A stretch of DNA of 64,000 nucleotides from Flavobacterium hungaricum (GTDB taxonomy: Bacteria; Bacteroidota; Bacteroidia; Flavobacteriales; Flavobacteriaceae). The position numbers were made by a program, and so were the translations under genes. The stretch spans positions 1,116,001-1,180,000 of the forward strand of contig NZ_PRDM01000002.1 of assembly GCF_015182285.1 (NCBI RefSeq), given 5' to 3'. Shown piece after piece: positions 7,909 to 15,900 of this stretch (the stretch's first letter is position 1; each line of letters starts with the position of its first letter). The notes under the pieces are model-generated. The model made no database searches. It was not told the DNA's origin and worked only from the letters and a program-made list of their open reading frames with translations.

Positions 7909-9654
7909 TTACTTTCTTTCCCCAATCTGCTGACGCCACATAGCGTAATACAAGCCTTTCTCAACGATCAAATCCTCGTGTTTACCCTGCTCGATGATTT
8001 TACCTTGCTCTAAAACAAAGATTCTATCAGCATGCATTACGGTAGATAATCGGTGAGCGATTAAAACTGTAATTCTATTTTTATCTGAAATATTTCGGAT
8101 TGTAGCGTTAATTTCTTCTTCGGTAATAGAATCCAAAGCAGAGGTCGCTTCATCAAAAATCAATAAATTCGGATTTCTTAAAATGGCCCTTGCGATTGAT
8201 AAACGTTGTTTTTCACCGCCAGAAACTTTAATACCGCCTTCACCGATTGTGGTGTTTAAACCGTCTTCGGCACGCTTAAGAAGTTTGTCGCAGCTTGCTC
8301 GTTTTAAGGCATCGTATAAATCTTCGTCGGTTGCGTTTGGTTTTACGAAAAGTAAATTTTCTCGAATAGTTCCAGAAAACAATTGTGCATCCTGAGTTAC
8401 AAAACCAAGCTGCTTTCTTAAATCAAGTAAATCAATTTCGGTAGAATCGATATCATTGTATAAAATTTCTCCTTCTGCCGGAGTATACAATCCAACCAAG
8501 AGTTTTACCAAAGTTGTTTTTCCAGATCCAGAAGGACCAACAAAAGCGACAGTTTGTCCCTGTTTGATTTCGAAATTGATATTTTCGACCGCTTTAAATT
8601 TTGCTGTTCTGTGCTGAAAACTCACATTAGAAAAAAGTAATTTCTGAATGGCACCAACATGTTTTGGCGTTTTCGGACGAAATTCTTTTGGAGCGTTCAA
8701 TAAGTTTCTGAAATTTTCCATAGAAACTTTTGTTTCGTTCAAAGCAATAATAAAATTCCCTAATTCTTGTAAAGGACCGAAAATGAAGAACGTAAAAAAT
8801 ACCATCGTCAATAAATCACCAACAATGATTTTTCCTCCAAACAAGAAATAATACAATGCAAAAACAACACAAGTTCTTAAAAAGTGAACCGTTGTTCCCT
8901 GAATAAAACTTAAACTTCTGATAAAACGAATTTTTTCTAATTCTAATTGCAGGATTTTAAAGGTATTTAAATTCAAACGCTTTTCTTCCTGATACGTTAA
9001 TCCGAGACTTTTTACGAGTTCAATGTTTCGCAAACTTTCTGTTGTAGAACCCGCCAAAGCATTAGTTTGATTCACAATTTTTCGAGAAACGATTTTAATC
9101 TTTTTACCCAAATATAAACTCACCAAAGCAATAATAGGCGCTGTAACTAAAAAGATAATTGAAATACGTAAATCAATTCGGGCTACATAGACAATGACGA
9201 AAATGAATCCGATAATAGTTTGAAAAATTAATGAAATCGAAAGTGTAATTAGTTTCTCCGAATCAATTCGAACTTTGGTCAATTTACTTAAAGTTTCGCC
9301 GCTTCGCTGGTCTTCAAATTCAGCATACGGAAGATCAAGCGATTTTTTGATTCCGTCAGTATACATCTGTGCCCCAGTGCGCTGAATGACAACATTAGTA
9401 AAATAATCCTGAAAGTTTTTGGTAATTCTGGAGATCATTGCAGCACCAAGCGAAAGCCCAAGCCAAAAAGCCAGTGATTTGATAAAACCCATTTCGTTTC
9501 CTTTGTATTTTGCCAGGCCGACACCGCAGTCCTGCATTAATTTTCCTGTAATTACAGAGTCTGACAAACTGAAACAAATGTTGATCGTAGCCATAATCAA
9601 AGCAAAAAACAACAACATTTTATGTTTGATGATGTAGGTATATAATAATTTCAT
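7909..9654 (-). CDS. ABC-type exporter, fused membrane and ATPase domains
   Basis: A 581-residue half-transporter. Six membrane helices occupy about residues 1-310, starting MKLLYTYIIKHKMLLFFALI. The ATPase domain has Walker A GPSGSGKTT, Q-loop TQDAQLFSG, signature VSGGEKQRLSIARA, Walker B LLIFDEATSALDS and the switch His in LIAHRLS. Such proteins work as dimers exporting lipids, peptides or drugs; the substrate is not evident. The frame is open further upstream, but a promoter box TACTTTTG on the minus strand (9688-9681) lies 27 bases before ATG 9654, inside that extension, so I chose 9654. Confidence 0.93.
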   Translation of the reverse strand: MKLLYTYIIKHKMLLFFALIMATINICFSLSDSVITGKLMQDCGVGLAKYKGNEMGFIKSLAFWLGLSLGAAMISRITKNFQDYFTNVVIQRTGAQMYTDGIKKSLDLPYAEFEDQRSGETLSKLTKVRIDSEKLITLSISLIFQTIIGFIFVIVYVARIDLRISIIFLVTAPIIALVSLYLGKKIKIVSRKIVNQTNALAGSTTESLRNIELVKSLGLTYQEEKRLNLNTFKILQLELEKIRFIRSLSFIQGTTVHFLRTCVVFALYYFLFGGKIIVGDLLTMVFFTFFIFGPLQELGNFIIALNETKVSMENFRNLLNAPKEFRPKTPKHVGAIQKLLFSNVSFQHRTAKFKAVENINFEIKQGQTVAFVGPSGSGKTTLVKLLVGLYTPAEGEILYNDIDSTEIDLLDLRKQLGFVTQDAQLFSGTIRENLLFVKPNATDEDLYDALKRASCDKLLKRAEDGLNTTIGEGGIKVSGGEKQRLSIARAILRNPNLLIFDEATSALDSITEEEINATIRNISDKNRITVLIAHRLSTVMHADRIFVLEQGKIIEQGKHEDLIVEKGLYYAMWRQQIGERK

Positions 9655-9680
9655 ATAAGTTTTTAGAAAAATGGAAGATG

Positions 9681-9688
9681 CAAAAGTA
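9681..9688 (-). promoter_or_regulatory. Promoter -7 box TACTTTTG for the ABC exporter
   Basis: Matches TAnnTTTG on the minus strand, 27 bases before ATG 9654. It decides the start choice because a longer ORF would run through it. Confidence 0.55.
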
Positions 9689-9842
9689 AGGAATTGTTTT
9701 AGTTTGTGATTATGTTTTTTGTTATTAAAAATGTAATTTTTTAACGCTGTTAAGTTCCAGTAAAAGTTGATAATTATTTGTTTTTCTATAAAAGATATTT
9801 TTTTAAATGTAGCATTTAAAACAGAAAAACTATTTGCTTGTA

Positions 9843-9888
9843 ATGAGGAATCCCGTAAGGTTATTGTTTTTGCTTGCATTACGTTTGC
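9843..9888 (+). promoter_or_regulatory. 46-bp conserved box with promoter, copy 1
   Basis: This block matches 10821-10866 at 44 of 46 bases and ends in the -7 box TACGTTTG (9880-9887), 36 bases before the first lipoprotein ATG. The upstream part (GGAATCCCGTAAGGTTATTG) replaces a normal -33 region and may be an activator or repressor site. Confidence 0.7.
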
Positions 9889-9923
9889 TTAAATAACAAA
9901 AACAAATTTAATACCATAACAAA

Positions 9924-10661
9924 ATGAAAAAAATTTTATGTCTTTTTGGAGCTTTGACTCTAGTGTTGACTTCTTGTTCTAGTGATGATTCTTCTTCAGA
10001 ATCAAGTGATAATGTTTTACTAAAAAAAACAATTATCACAAATTCTGACGGAGAGAAAACTACGATTAATTATAAATACGATGGTAATAAAATAGTAAGC
10101 GCAATAGATGATTCTGGAGATTCGAATATGTATTACACTTATACAGGAGATCTAATTACTAAAATAGAATACAAATATCCTGACGGAACAATTGATCAAA
10201 TAAATACTTATTCTTATAATGCAGAAGGTAAATTAACAACTTTTTTAAGAGTCGATCCAGAAATGGATTGGGGAAATAAAGAAGTTTATACTTATAACAC
10301 AGATGGTACAATTACTGCTCAAGCATATTCAGGTGATTCTAAAACTCAAACACTGAAAGGAACGGTTAATACCATTAAATTTATAAACGGAGAAGTTAGC
10401 GAGATAGTAAGTGCAGCAAGCTGGGAAAATCATAAATACACTTATGATGATAAAAATAATCCTGAAAAAAATATTTTAGGAATGGATAAGATTGCATTTG
10501 TTGACGGAGAAGCAAATGGAGTTAAATTTAACATTTTAACAGATACATCAGAAGGTGATTTATGGACAAATAGCACCTTTACTTATAATGATAAAGGATA
10601 TCCAACTAAAGAAGTTGATAAAGGATCTGATAGTTTAGGTACTAGTGAGTATTTCTATTAA
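9924..10661 (+). CDS. Putative lipoprotein, YD-repeat-like, paralogue A
   Basis: A 245-residue protein with lipoprotein signal MKKILCLFGALTLVLTSCSS; the acylated Cys is about residue 18, followed by the acidic Ser-rich linker SSDDSSSES that in Bacteroidota favours export to the cell surface. The body has short beta repeats with Tyr-Thr-Tyr and DG turns (YKYDGNKIVSA, YTYTGDLITKIEY, YSYNAEGKLTTF, YTYNTDGTITAQ, FTYNDKGYPTKE) resembling RHS/YD-type strands. No catalytic motif seen. It is a tandem duplicate of the next gene, sharing both the signal region and the 46-bp upstream box. Function unknown. Confidence 0.85.
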   Translation: MKKILCLFGALTLVLTSCSSDDSSSESSDNVLLKKTIITNSDGEKTTINYKYDGNKIVSAIDDSGDSNMYYTYTGDLITKIEYKYPDGTIDQINTYSYNAEGKLTTFLRVDPEMDWGNKEVYTYNTDGTITAQAYSGDSKTQTLKGTVNTIKFINGEVSEIVSAASWENHKYTYDDKNNPEKNILGMDKIAFVDGEANGVKFNILTDTSEGDLWTNSTFTYNDKGYPTKEVDKGSDSLGTSEYFY

Positions 10662-10681
10662 AAAAAAATCTTTATTTCTAC

Positions 10682-10708
10682 AAGCCAGATTATGTCTGGC
10701 TTTTTTTT
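10682..10708 (+). terminator. Intrinsic terminator after lipoprotein A
   Basis: Arms AAGCCAGA and TCTGGCTT around a 5-base loop, followed by a T-run, 20 bases after the stop. So each paralogue is its own transcription unit. Confidence 0.85.
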
Positions 10709-10820
10709 GTTATTTAAAAATGTAATTTTTACTAATTTACATAATTTAACTAAAATATTTTTAATTAAATCACTGGTTATTATTCTTTTAAGTGGTGTGC
10801 GGGTTAAATTATATATTGTG

Positions 10821-10866
10821 ATGCGGAATCCCGTAAGGTTATTGTTTTTGGTTGCATTACGTTTGC
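10821..10866 (+). promoter_or_regulatory. 46-bp conserved box with promoter, copy 2
   Basis: Second copy of the box at 9843-9888 with two substitutions. The -7 box TACGTTTG is at 10858-10865, 28 bases before the ATG of lipoprotein B. Flanking spacer sequence is not conserved, which suggests the box itself is under selection. Confidence 0.7.
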
Positions 10867-10893
10867 AGCATTAATATTTAACATCAAAACAAA

Positions 10894-11691
10894 ATGAAAA
10901 AATTTTTATGCCTTTTCGCTGCATTAGCTTTATCTCTAAACTCTTGTTCAAGTGATGACAGCAGCTCTGAAGGAGGATCTTCTGCAACAGCTTTGCCATC
11001 AAAAATTACGCTGACAACTGTTGAAAACGGAAAATCAGGATCTCTTGATTATACCTTTACTTATGACGGAAACAAATTGAAACAAATTTCACTTTCTGAC
11101 GCTTCAAAATACGTTTACACTTACACTGGAGAGGTTATCACTAAAGTAGAATATTTTAGATCAAGTGTTTTAGTTTCTACAGACGTTTACGCATACGAGA
11201 ATAGCAAATTAGTTTCTAAAATTACTACACAAGCTTTTGGTTCTACAATTCAGGATAAATTGACATTTGTGTACAATGCCAACGGAACAGTAAATGCAAA
11301 TCTGTCTCAGATAGAAGACAGAGTAGAAACTAAATACGATACTACAACTCTTTATACATTTGCAAATGGAAATATCGTTTCTACTGAATATTATGATGGT
11401 CTAAAAGAAAAAATCACCAATACATTTGACGATAAAAAAAGCCCATTTGTTAATATTACAGGTTTAAAACTTTTATTAGATTTAGCTCAAGTTGACAGTG
11501 ATGATTTTCAATTTGATTTTCATTCTGGAAATAATGCATTGACTAGCGTAACAGTAAATTATGATGAAGACGGAAAAGCTGTTCAAACTGTAAGTACAGA
11601 CTATAAAAACAAATACAATGCTAATAATTTCGTAAGTGAAGTATTTGCTGGAGATGCTAATGACTCTTTCAAAATTCAAATTACTTACTAA
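10894..11691 (+). CDS. Putative lipoprotein, YD-repeat-like, paralogue B
   Basis: A 265-residue protein with signal MKKFLCLFAALALSLNSCSS and a SSDDSSSEGG linker after the Cys. It contains the same strand motifs as paralogue A (FTYDGNKLKQI, YTYTGEVITKVEYF, YAYENSKLVSK, FVYNANGTVNA, VNYDEDGKAV). The two align along most of their length with clear divergence, so the duplication is not recent although the upstream box has been kept. Probably surface or periplasmic. Function unknown. Confidence 0.85.
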   Translation: MKKFLCLFAALALSLNSCSSDDSSSEGGSSATALPSKITLTTVENGKSGSLDYTFTYDGNKLKQISLSDASKYVYTYTGEVITKVEYFRSSVLVSTDVYAYENSKLVSKITTQAFGSTIQDKLTFVYNANGTVNANLSQIEDRVETKYDTTTLYTFANGNIVSTEYYDGLKEKITNTFDDKKSPFVNITGLKLLLDLAQVDSDDFQFDFHSGNNALTSVTVNYDEDGKAVQTVSTDYKNKYNANNFVSEVFAGDANDSFKIQITY

Positions 11692-11711
11692 TAATTAGTA
11701 AAATACTTTTT

Positions 11712-11753
11712 AAAAATCCTCATAATCTGTTTTTGATTATGAGGATTTTTTTT
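11712..11753. terminator. Strong intrinsic terminator after lipoprotein B
   Basis: 16-bp perfect arms (AAAAATCCTCATAATC with its complement) around a 7-base loop, plus a T-run. It lies between lipoprotein B and the GSCFA gene and argues against the TTG start at 11755 for the latter. Confidence 0.9.
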
Positions 11754-11793
11754 ATTGCTGAAAAATCGTGAAATTCGTGTTCAAATAAAAAGT

Positions 11794-12750
11794 ATGCAAT
11801 TCAGAACACAAATTCCTATTCAGAAAAGTAAAACTCCAATCGATTATAATTCGAAAGTACTTTCTATTGGTTCCTGTTTTGCAGAAAATATGGCGGAGAA
11901 ATTCGATTATTTTAAATTTCAGAACGAGACCAATCCGTTTGGAATAGTTTTTAATCCCGTTTCGATTGAGAAGATTATTCAGAGAGTAATTCATCAGGAA
12001 TTTTATCAAGAGAAAGATGTGTTTTTTCACAACGAGCGCTGGCATAGTTTTGAAGTACATTCAGACTTAAGTAATGCCGATCGTCAAGAACTTTTAGAAT
12101 CTTTAAATAAAGCCGTTCAGGAAACGCATAGACAACTAAAAGAAGCAACGCATATCATTATTACCTACGGAACTTCGTGGGTTTATAGAAGCTTAGAAAT
12201 TGATGAAATTGTCGCCAACTGCCATAAAGTGCCTCAAAAGCAGTTTTCAAAAGAATTATTATCAACAGAAACAATTCAGAAAAGCATTCAAAACACAATT
12301 GATTTAATTCAGACTTTAAATCCAAATATCCATTTCATTTTTACGATTTCTCCCGTACGTCACATTAAAGACGGTTTTGTCGAAAATCAATTAAGCAAAT
12401 CGCATTTATTTGCAGCCTTGCATTCTAATCTAAAATCTAAAATCAACAATCAACAATTATATTACTTTCCCTCATACGAAATCATGATGGATGAGCTTCG
12501 TGATTATCGTTTTTATAATGAAGATATGCTGCATCCAAATCAGATTGCGATCGATTATATCTGGAAACTTTTCAGTGAAAATTATATTTCAGAAAACAGT
12601 ATTTCTACAATGAAAGAAGTAGATGAAATTCAGAAAAGCCTTCGTCATAGAAGTTTCAATCCAGAATCAGAACAACACGAGAAATTCCTTCAAAAATTGC
12701 GACAGAAAATAGAAATTTTAAGTGCAAAACTGCCTCATATAAAATTTTAG
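11794..12750 (+). CDS. GSCFA-domain protein
   Basis: A 318-residue protein starting MQFRTQIPIQKSK, with the family-defining motif SIGSCFAENMAEKF at about residue 26-39, a central YGTSWVYR strand, ISPVRHIKDGF, and DMLHPNQIAIDYIW near residue 250, which resembles the Asp-x-x-His end of SGNH/GDSL hydrolases. The family is probably an esterase/acyl-hydrolase relative, but its substrate is not established. The ATG at 11794 is preferred over the upstream TTG because that abuts the preceding terminator. It is a single gene with a spacer before tamB. Confidence 0.9.
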   Translation: MQFRTQIPIQKSKTPIDYNSKVLSIGSCFAENMAEKFDYFKFQNETNPFGIVFNPVSIEKIIQRVIHQEFYQEKDVFFHNERWHSFEVHSDLSNADRQELLESLNKAVQETHRQLKEATHIIITYGTSWVYRSLEIDEIVANCHKVPQKQFSKELLSTETIQKSIQNTIDLIQTLNPNIHFIFTISPVRHIKDGFVENQLSKSHLFAALHSNLKSKINNQQLYYFPSYEIMMDELRDYRFYNEDMLHPNQIAIDYIWKLFSENYISENSISTMKEVDEIQKSLRHRSFNPESEQHEKFLQKLRQKIEILSAKLPHIKF

Positions 12751-12959
12751 CGATTTCAATATTTTGTTCTTTCACCATCATTGGTTACAAAAAGCTTTGT
12801 GCCACAGCTTCTTTGTGGCATAAAAGAACCAATTTGCAGTAAAATTTTAGAATAATCCCCCGAAATTATGTAAATTGTTAAGGTTTAAATTTTACATTTT
12901 TGTAAAATGTATAATCCTGCTTTTTTCAGAAGCAATCAAATCCTGTATTTAATTGACGT

Positions 12960-15900
12960 ATGAATAAGAAAACGACTCATTTTCTAAAAAAAACATTGCG
13001 TGTACTTTTATGGTGCGTCGTTTCTATAATTGCACTTTTATTACTTCTTATCATTTTAATTCAGGTTCCGTCGGTTCAAAATTTTGTCAAAGACAAGGCA
13101 ATAACCTATCTGCATAACAAAATTAAAACTAAAGTTTCTTTAGATCATATCTCTATTAAATTTCCAAAAGATGTAGTTCTGGAAGGGTTTTATTTTGAAG
13201 ACCAGAAAAAAGATACACTGCTGGCGGGTAAAAGGCTGGAAGTAGATGTCGATCTGTTTAAATTGATAAGCAGTGAACTCGAAATCAATTCTGTTATTTT
13301 AGAAAATACTACTGCCAATATCTCTAGAAACAAAGAAGGCGTTTTTAACTTTGATTACATCATAAAAGCTTTTGAATCTAAAGAACCAAAAGTTGAAGAT
13401 CCAGACAGTAAGCCTTTTAAAATCTCAGTCGTAAAAGTAAATCTCGACCAAATCAATTTTAATTTTAAAGATGATTATTCTAAAAATGATATTCGGGTAA
13501 AACTGACTCATTTTGATACCAAGTTTAATAAATTCGATCTGGATCAAATGAATTTTGATATTCCGAATATTGCCTTAGACGGATTAAAAGTCGTTTTAAA
13601 TCAAGATGTTGTAGAGAAAATCGCAGAAGTTTCTATTAAAACAGTTGATACTGTTTCGAAACGGCCGGATTTTAAATTAAAATTAGGAAAAATTGCATTA
13701 TCAAAAATTGATATAGCTTATGATAATAAAGATTCCAGATTAGATTCTGGAATAAAATTAGGAAACTTAAATTTAGCAGTAAATGAAATCGATCTTACAA
13801 AACAGCTTTTGGATTTTGATACTTTTGAAGTTAAAAATCTTAAAGGAAATCTACGTCTGGGTGCAAAAGATAAGCAGATCCAGGCACCAAGCCTCGACAC
13901 CACAGCCATAAAACAAGCGGGATGGAAAGTAAAACTCAATCAAGTTGATTTAGAAAATATTGCGTTCCAATTTGACGATATGCAGTCAAAACCTGCGGCA
14001 AAAGGAATTGATTATGCGCACATGGATTTGAGTAAATTCAACTTTGAGGCCGAAAAGCTCTATTATTCAAGCGATACCATTTCGGGAAATATTAAAACGT
14101 TGACTGTAAATGATAAAAGCGGTCTTCAGATTCAATCCCTTAAAACCGAATTCTTTTACGGGCCCAAAAATGCTTCTTTGCACAATCTGTATTTAAGAAC
14201 TCCTCAGACACTCGTTCAAGATAAAATTGACGTGAAATATGCTTCTCTGGAGGCGCTTAAAAAAGATTTAGGTAATCTGAGTTTAGATGCCAATTTAAAA
14301 CAATCTAAAATCGGTTTTAAAGATATTCTTCTTTTTGTGCCTGATTTGCAAAAACAAAATCCTTTTAAAAGCAATCCCAATGCAGTTTTGAGTTTGAATG
14401 CAAAAGTAAAAGGAAAAGTAAAAGATTTAAATATTGCGCAGTTTGAAATGAGTGGTATCGGAACGACAAGAGTTTCCCTTTCGGGGAAAATCAAAGGACT
14501 TCCTGATGCGCAAAAATCGTATTTCGATTTAAATATTAAAAAACTTTCCAGTACTTCAAAAGATATCAATTCGTTTGTGCCGGCAGGAACAATTCCGAAG
14601 AACATTGAGATTCCGTCACAAATTAGTTTGACAGGAAAGTTCAAAGGTTCTGTGCAGAATTTCAATACCAACTTAGCTTTAAACAGTAGTTTTGGAAATG
14701 CAAAAGTGGATGCGCTTTTTGATCAGCGCATTAAAAAAAGAGAGAAATACGACGCAACGGTTTATTTATTAGATTTCGATTTAGGCCGATTAATCAAAAA
14801 CGATTCTATCGGAAAAATTACGCTTAAAGCGAAAGTAAAAGGAACAGGTTTAGATCCAAAAACGGCAAATGCAGCGATTGATGGTTTGGTTAAGAAAGCC
14901 GTTTTTAATCGATATGAATACAAAGATTTAGCTTTAAAAGGCAGTATAGAAAACGGTTCTTTTGCAGTGCAATCTGGAATGAAAGACCCGAATCTTAAAT
15001 TTGAATTAACAGCCAGCGGCGATACAAAAGATAAATATCCGTCAGTAAAACTAAAACTGAATTTGGATATTGCCGATTTAGAAAAATTAAATCTGCACGC
15101 GGGACCAATGAAATTGCGTGGTAATGTAGATGCAGATATTGCCAACAGCAATCCGGATTTCTTAAATGGGAAAGTGTTTCTTTCGAACATTCAAATTTTA
15201 AAAGAAGCAGAACCAATCGTTTTAGACTCGATTCGCGTTGTGGCTTTTGCCGATAAAGACAGCAATTCGATTAAAATTTCGTCGCAGTTTTTAAAAGCAG
15301 AGGTGGTCGGAAAATACAAACTGACGACTTTGGCCAATTCAATTCAAAATTCATTATCAAAATATATTGAGCTGCAGAATCCAAAAGTAAACGCGGAGTC
15401 GGATGAACAAAGATTAGCATTTACATTAAAAGTAGACAACGATCCGATATTGTTTAAATTATTGCCAAAACTTACCGGTTTAGAGCCTTTTACAATAACG
15501 GGGAATTATAATAATAAAACCGATTCTCTGGCTGTAAAAGGAACAATTCCGCGCATTGTTTATGCTGAAAATACCATTTCTGATGCCAAAATAAATATCG
15601 AAGCCAAAGAAAATGCGTTAGAATATTTGGTTTCTGTGGCCGGCATCGAAAGCGGTTCGCTTAGAATTCCGTTTACTAGTCTGTCTGGAAACGTTCAGAA
15701 TAATATTTTGACTTATGCGCTGGAAGTAAAAGATGCGAAAGAAAAACAGCAATACTATATCGCCGGAAATTTGAACCATGAAAATGCTAAAAACATTTTT
15801 AAAATTGATGCAGAATCTTTTGTCTTGAATTATGATAAATGGAGCATTGATCCCGAAAACGCCGTTGAATTTGGAGATAAACGACTTTACATCAATAAAT

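Noticed and set aside
10692-10874. 60-codon ORF over the second 46-bp box
   Set aside because: The region carries a terminator and promoter, and its protein-like end merely reflects the conserved DNA box; the first copy of the box has no equivalent complete ORF.
12811-12832. Hairpin TGCCACAG...TGTGGCA after the GSCFA gene
   Set aside because: The stem is short and there is no T-run, so I did not call it a terminator.
12896-12911. TACATTTTTG as a promoter before tamB
   Set aside because: It has two extra T residues compared with TAnnTTTG and lies in a palindromic AT-rich stretch.
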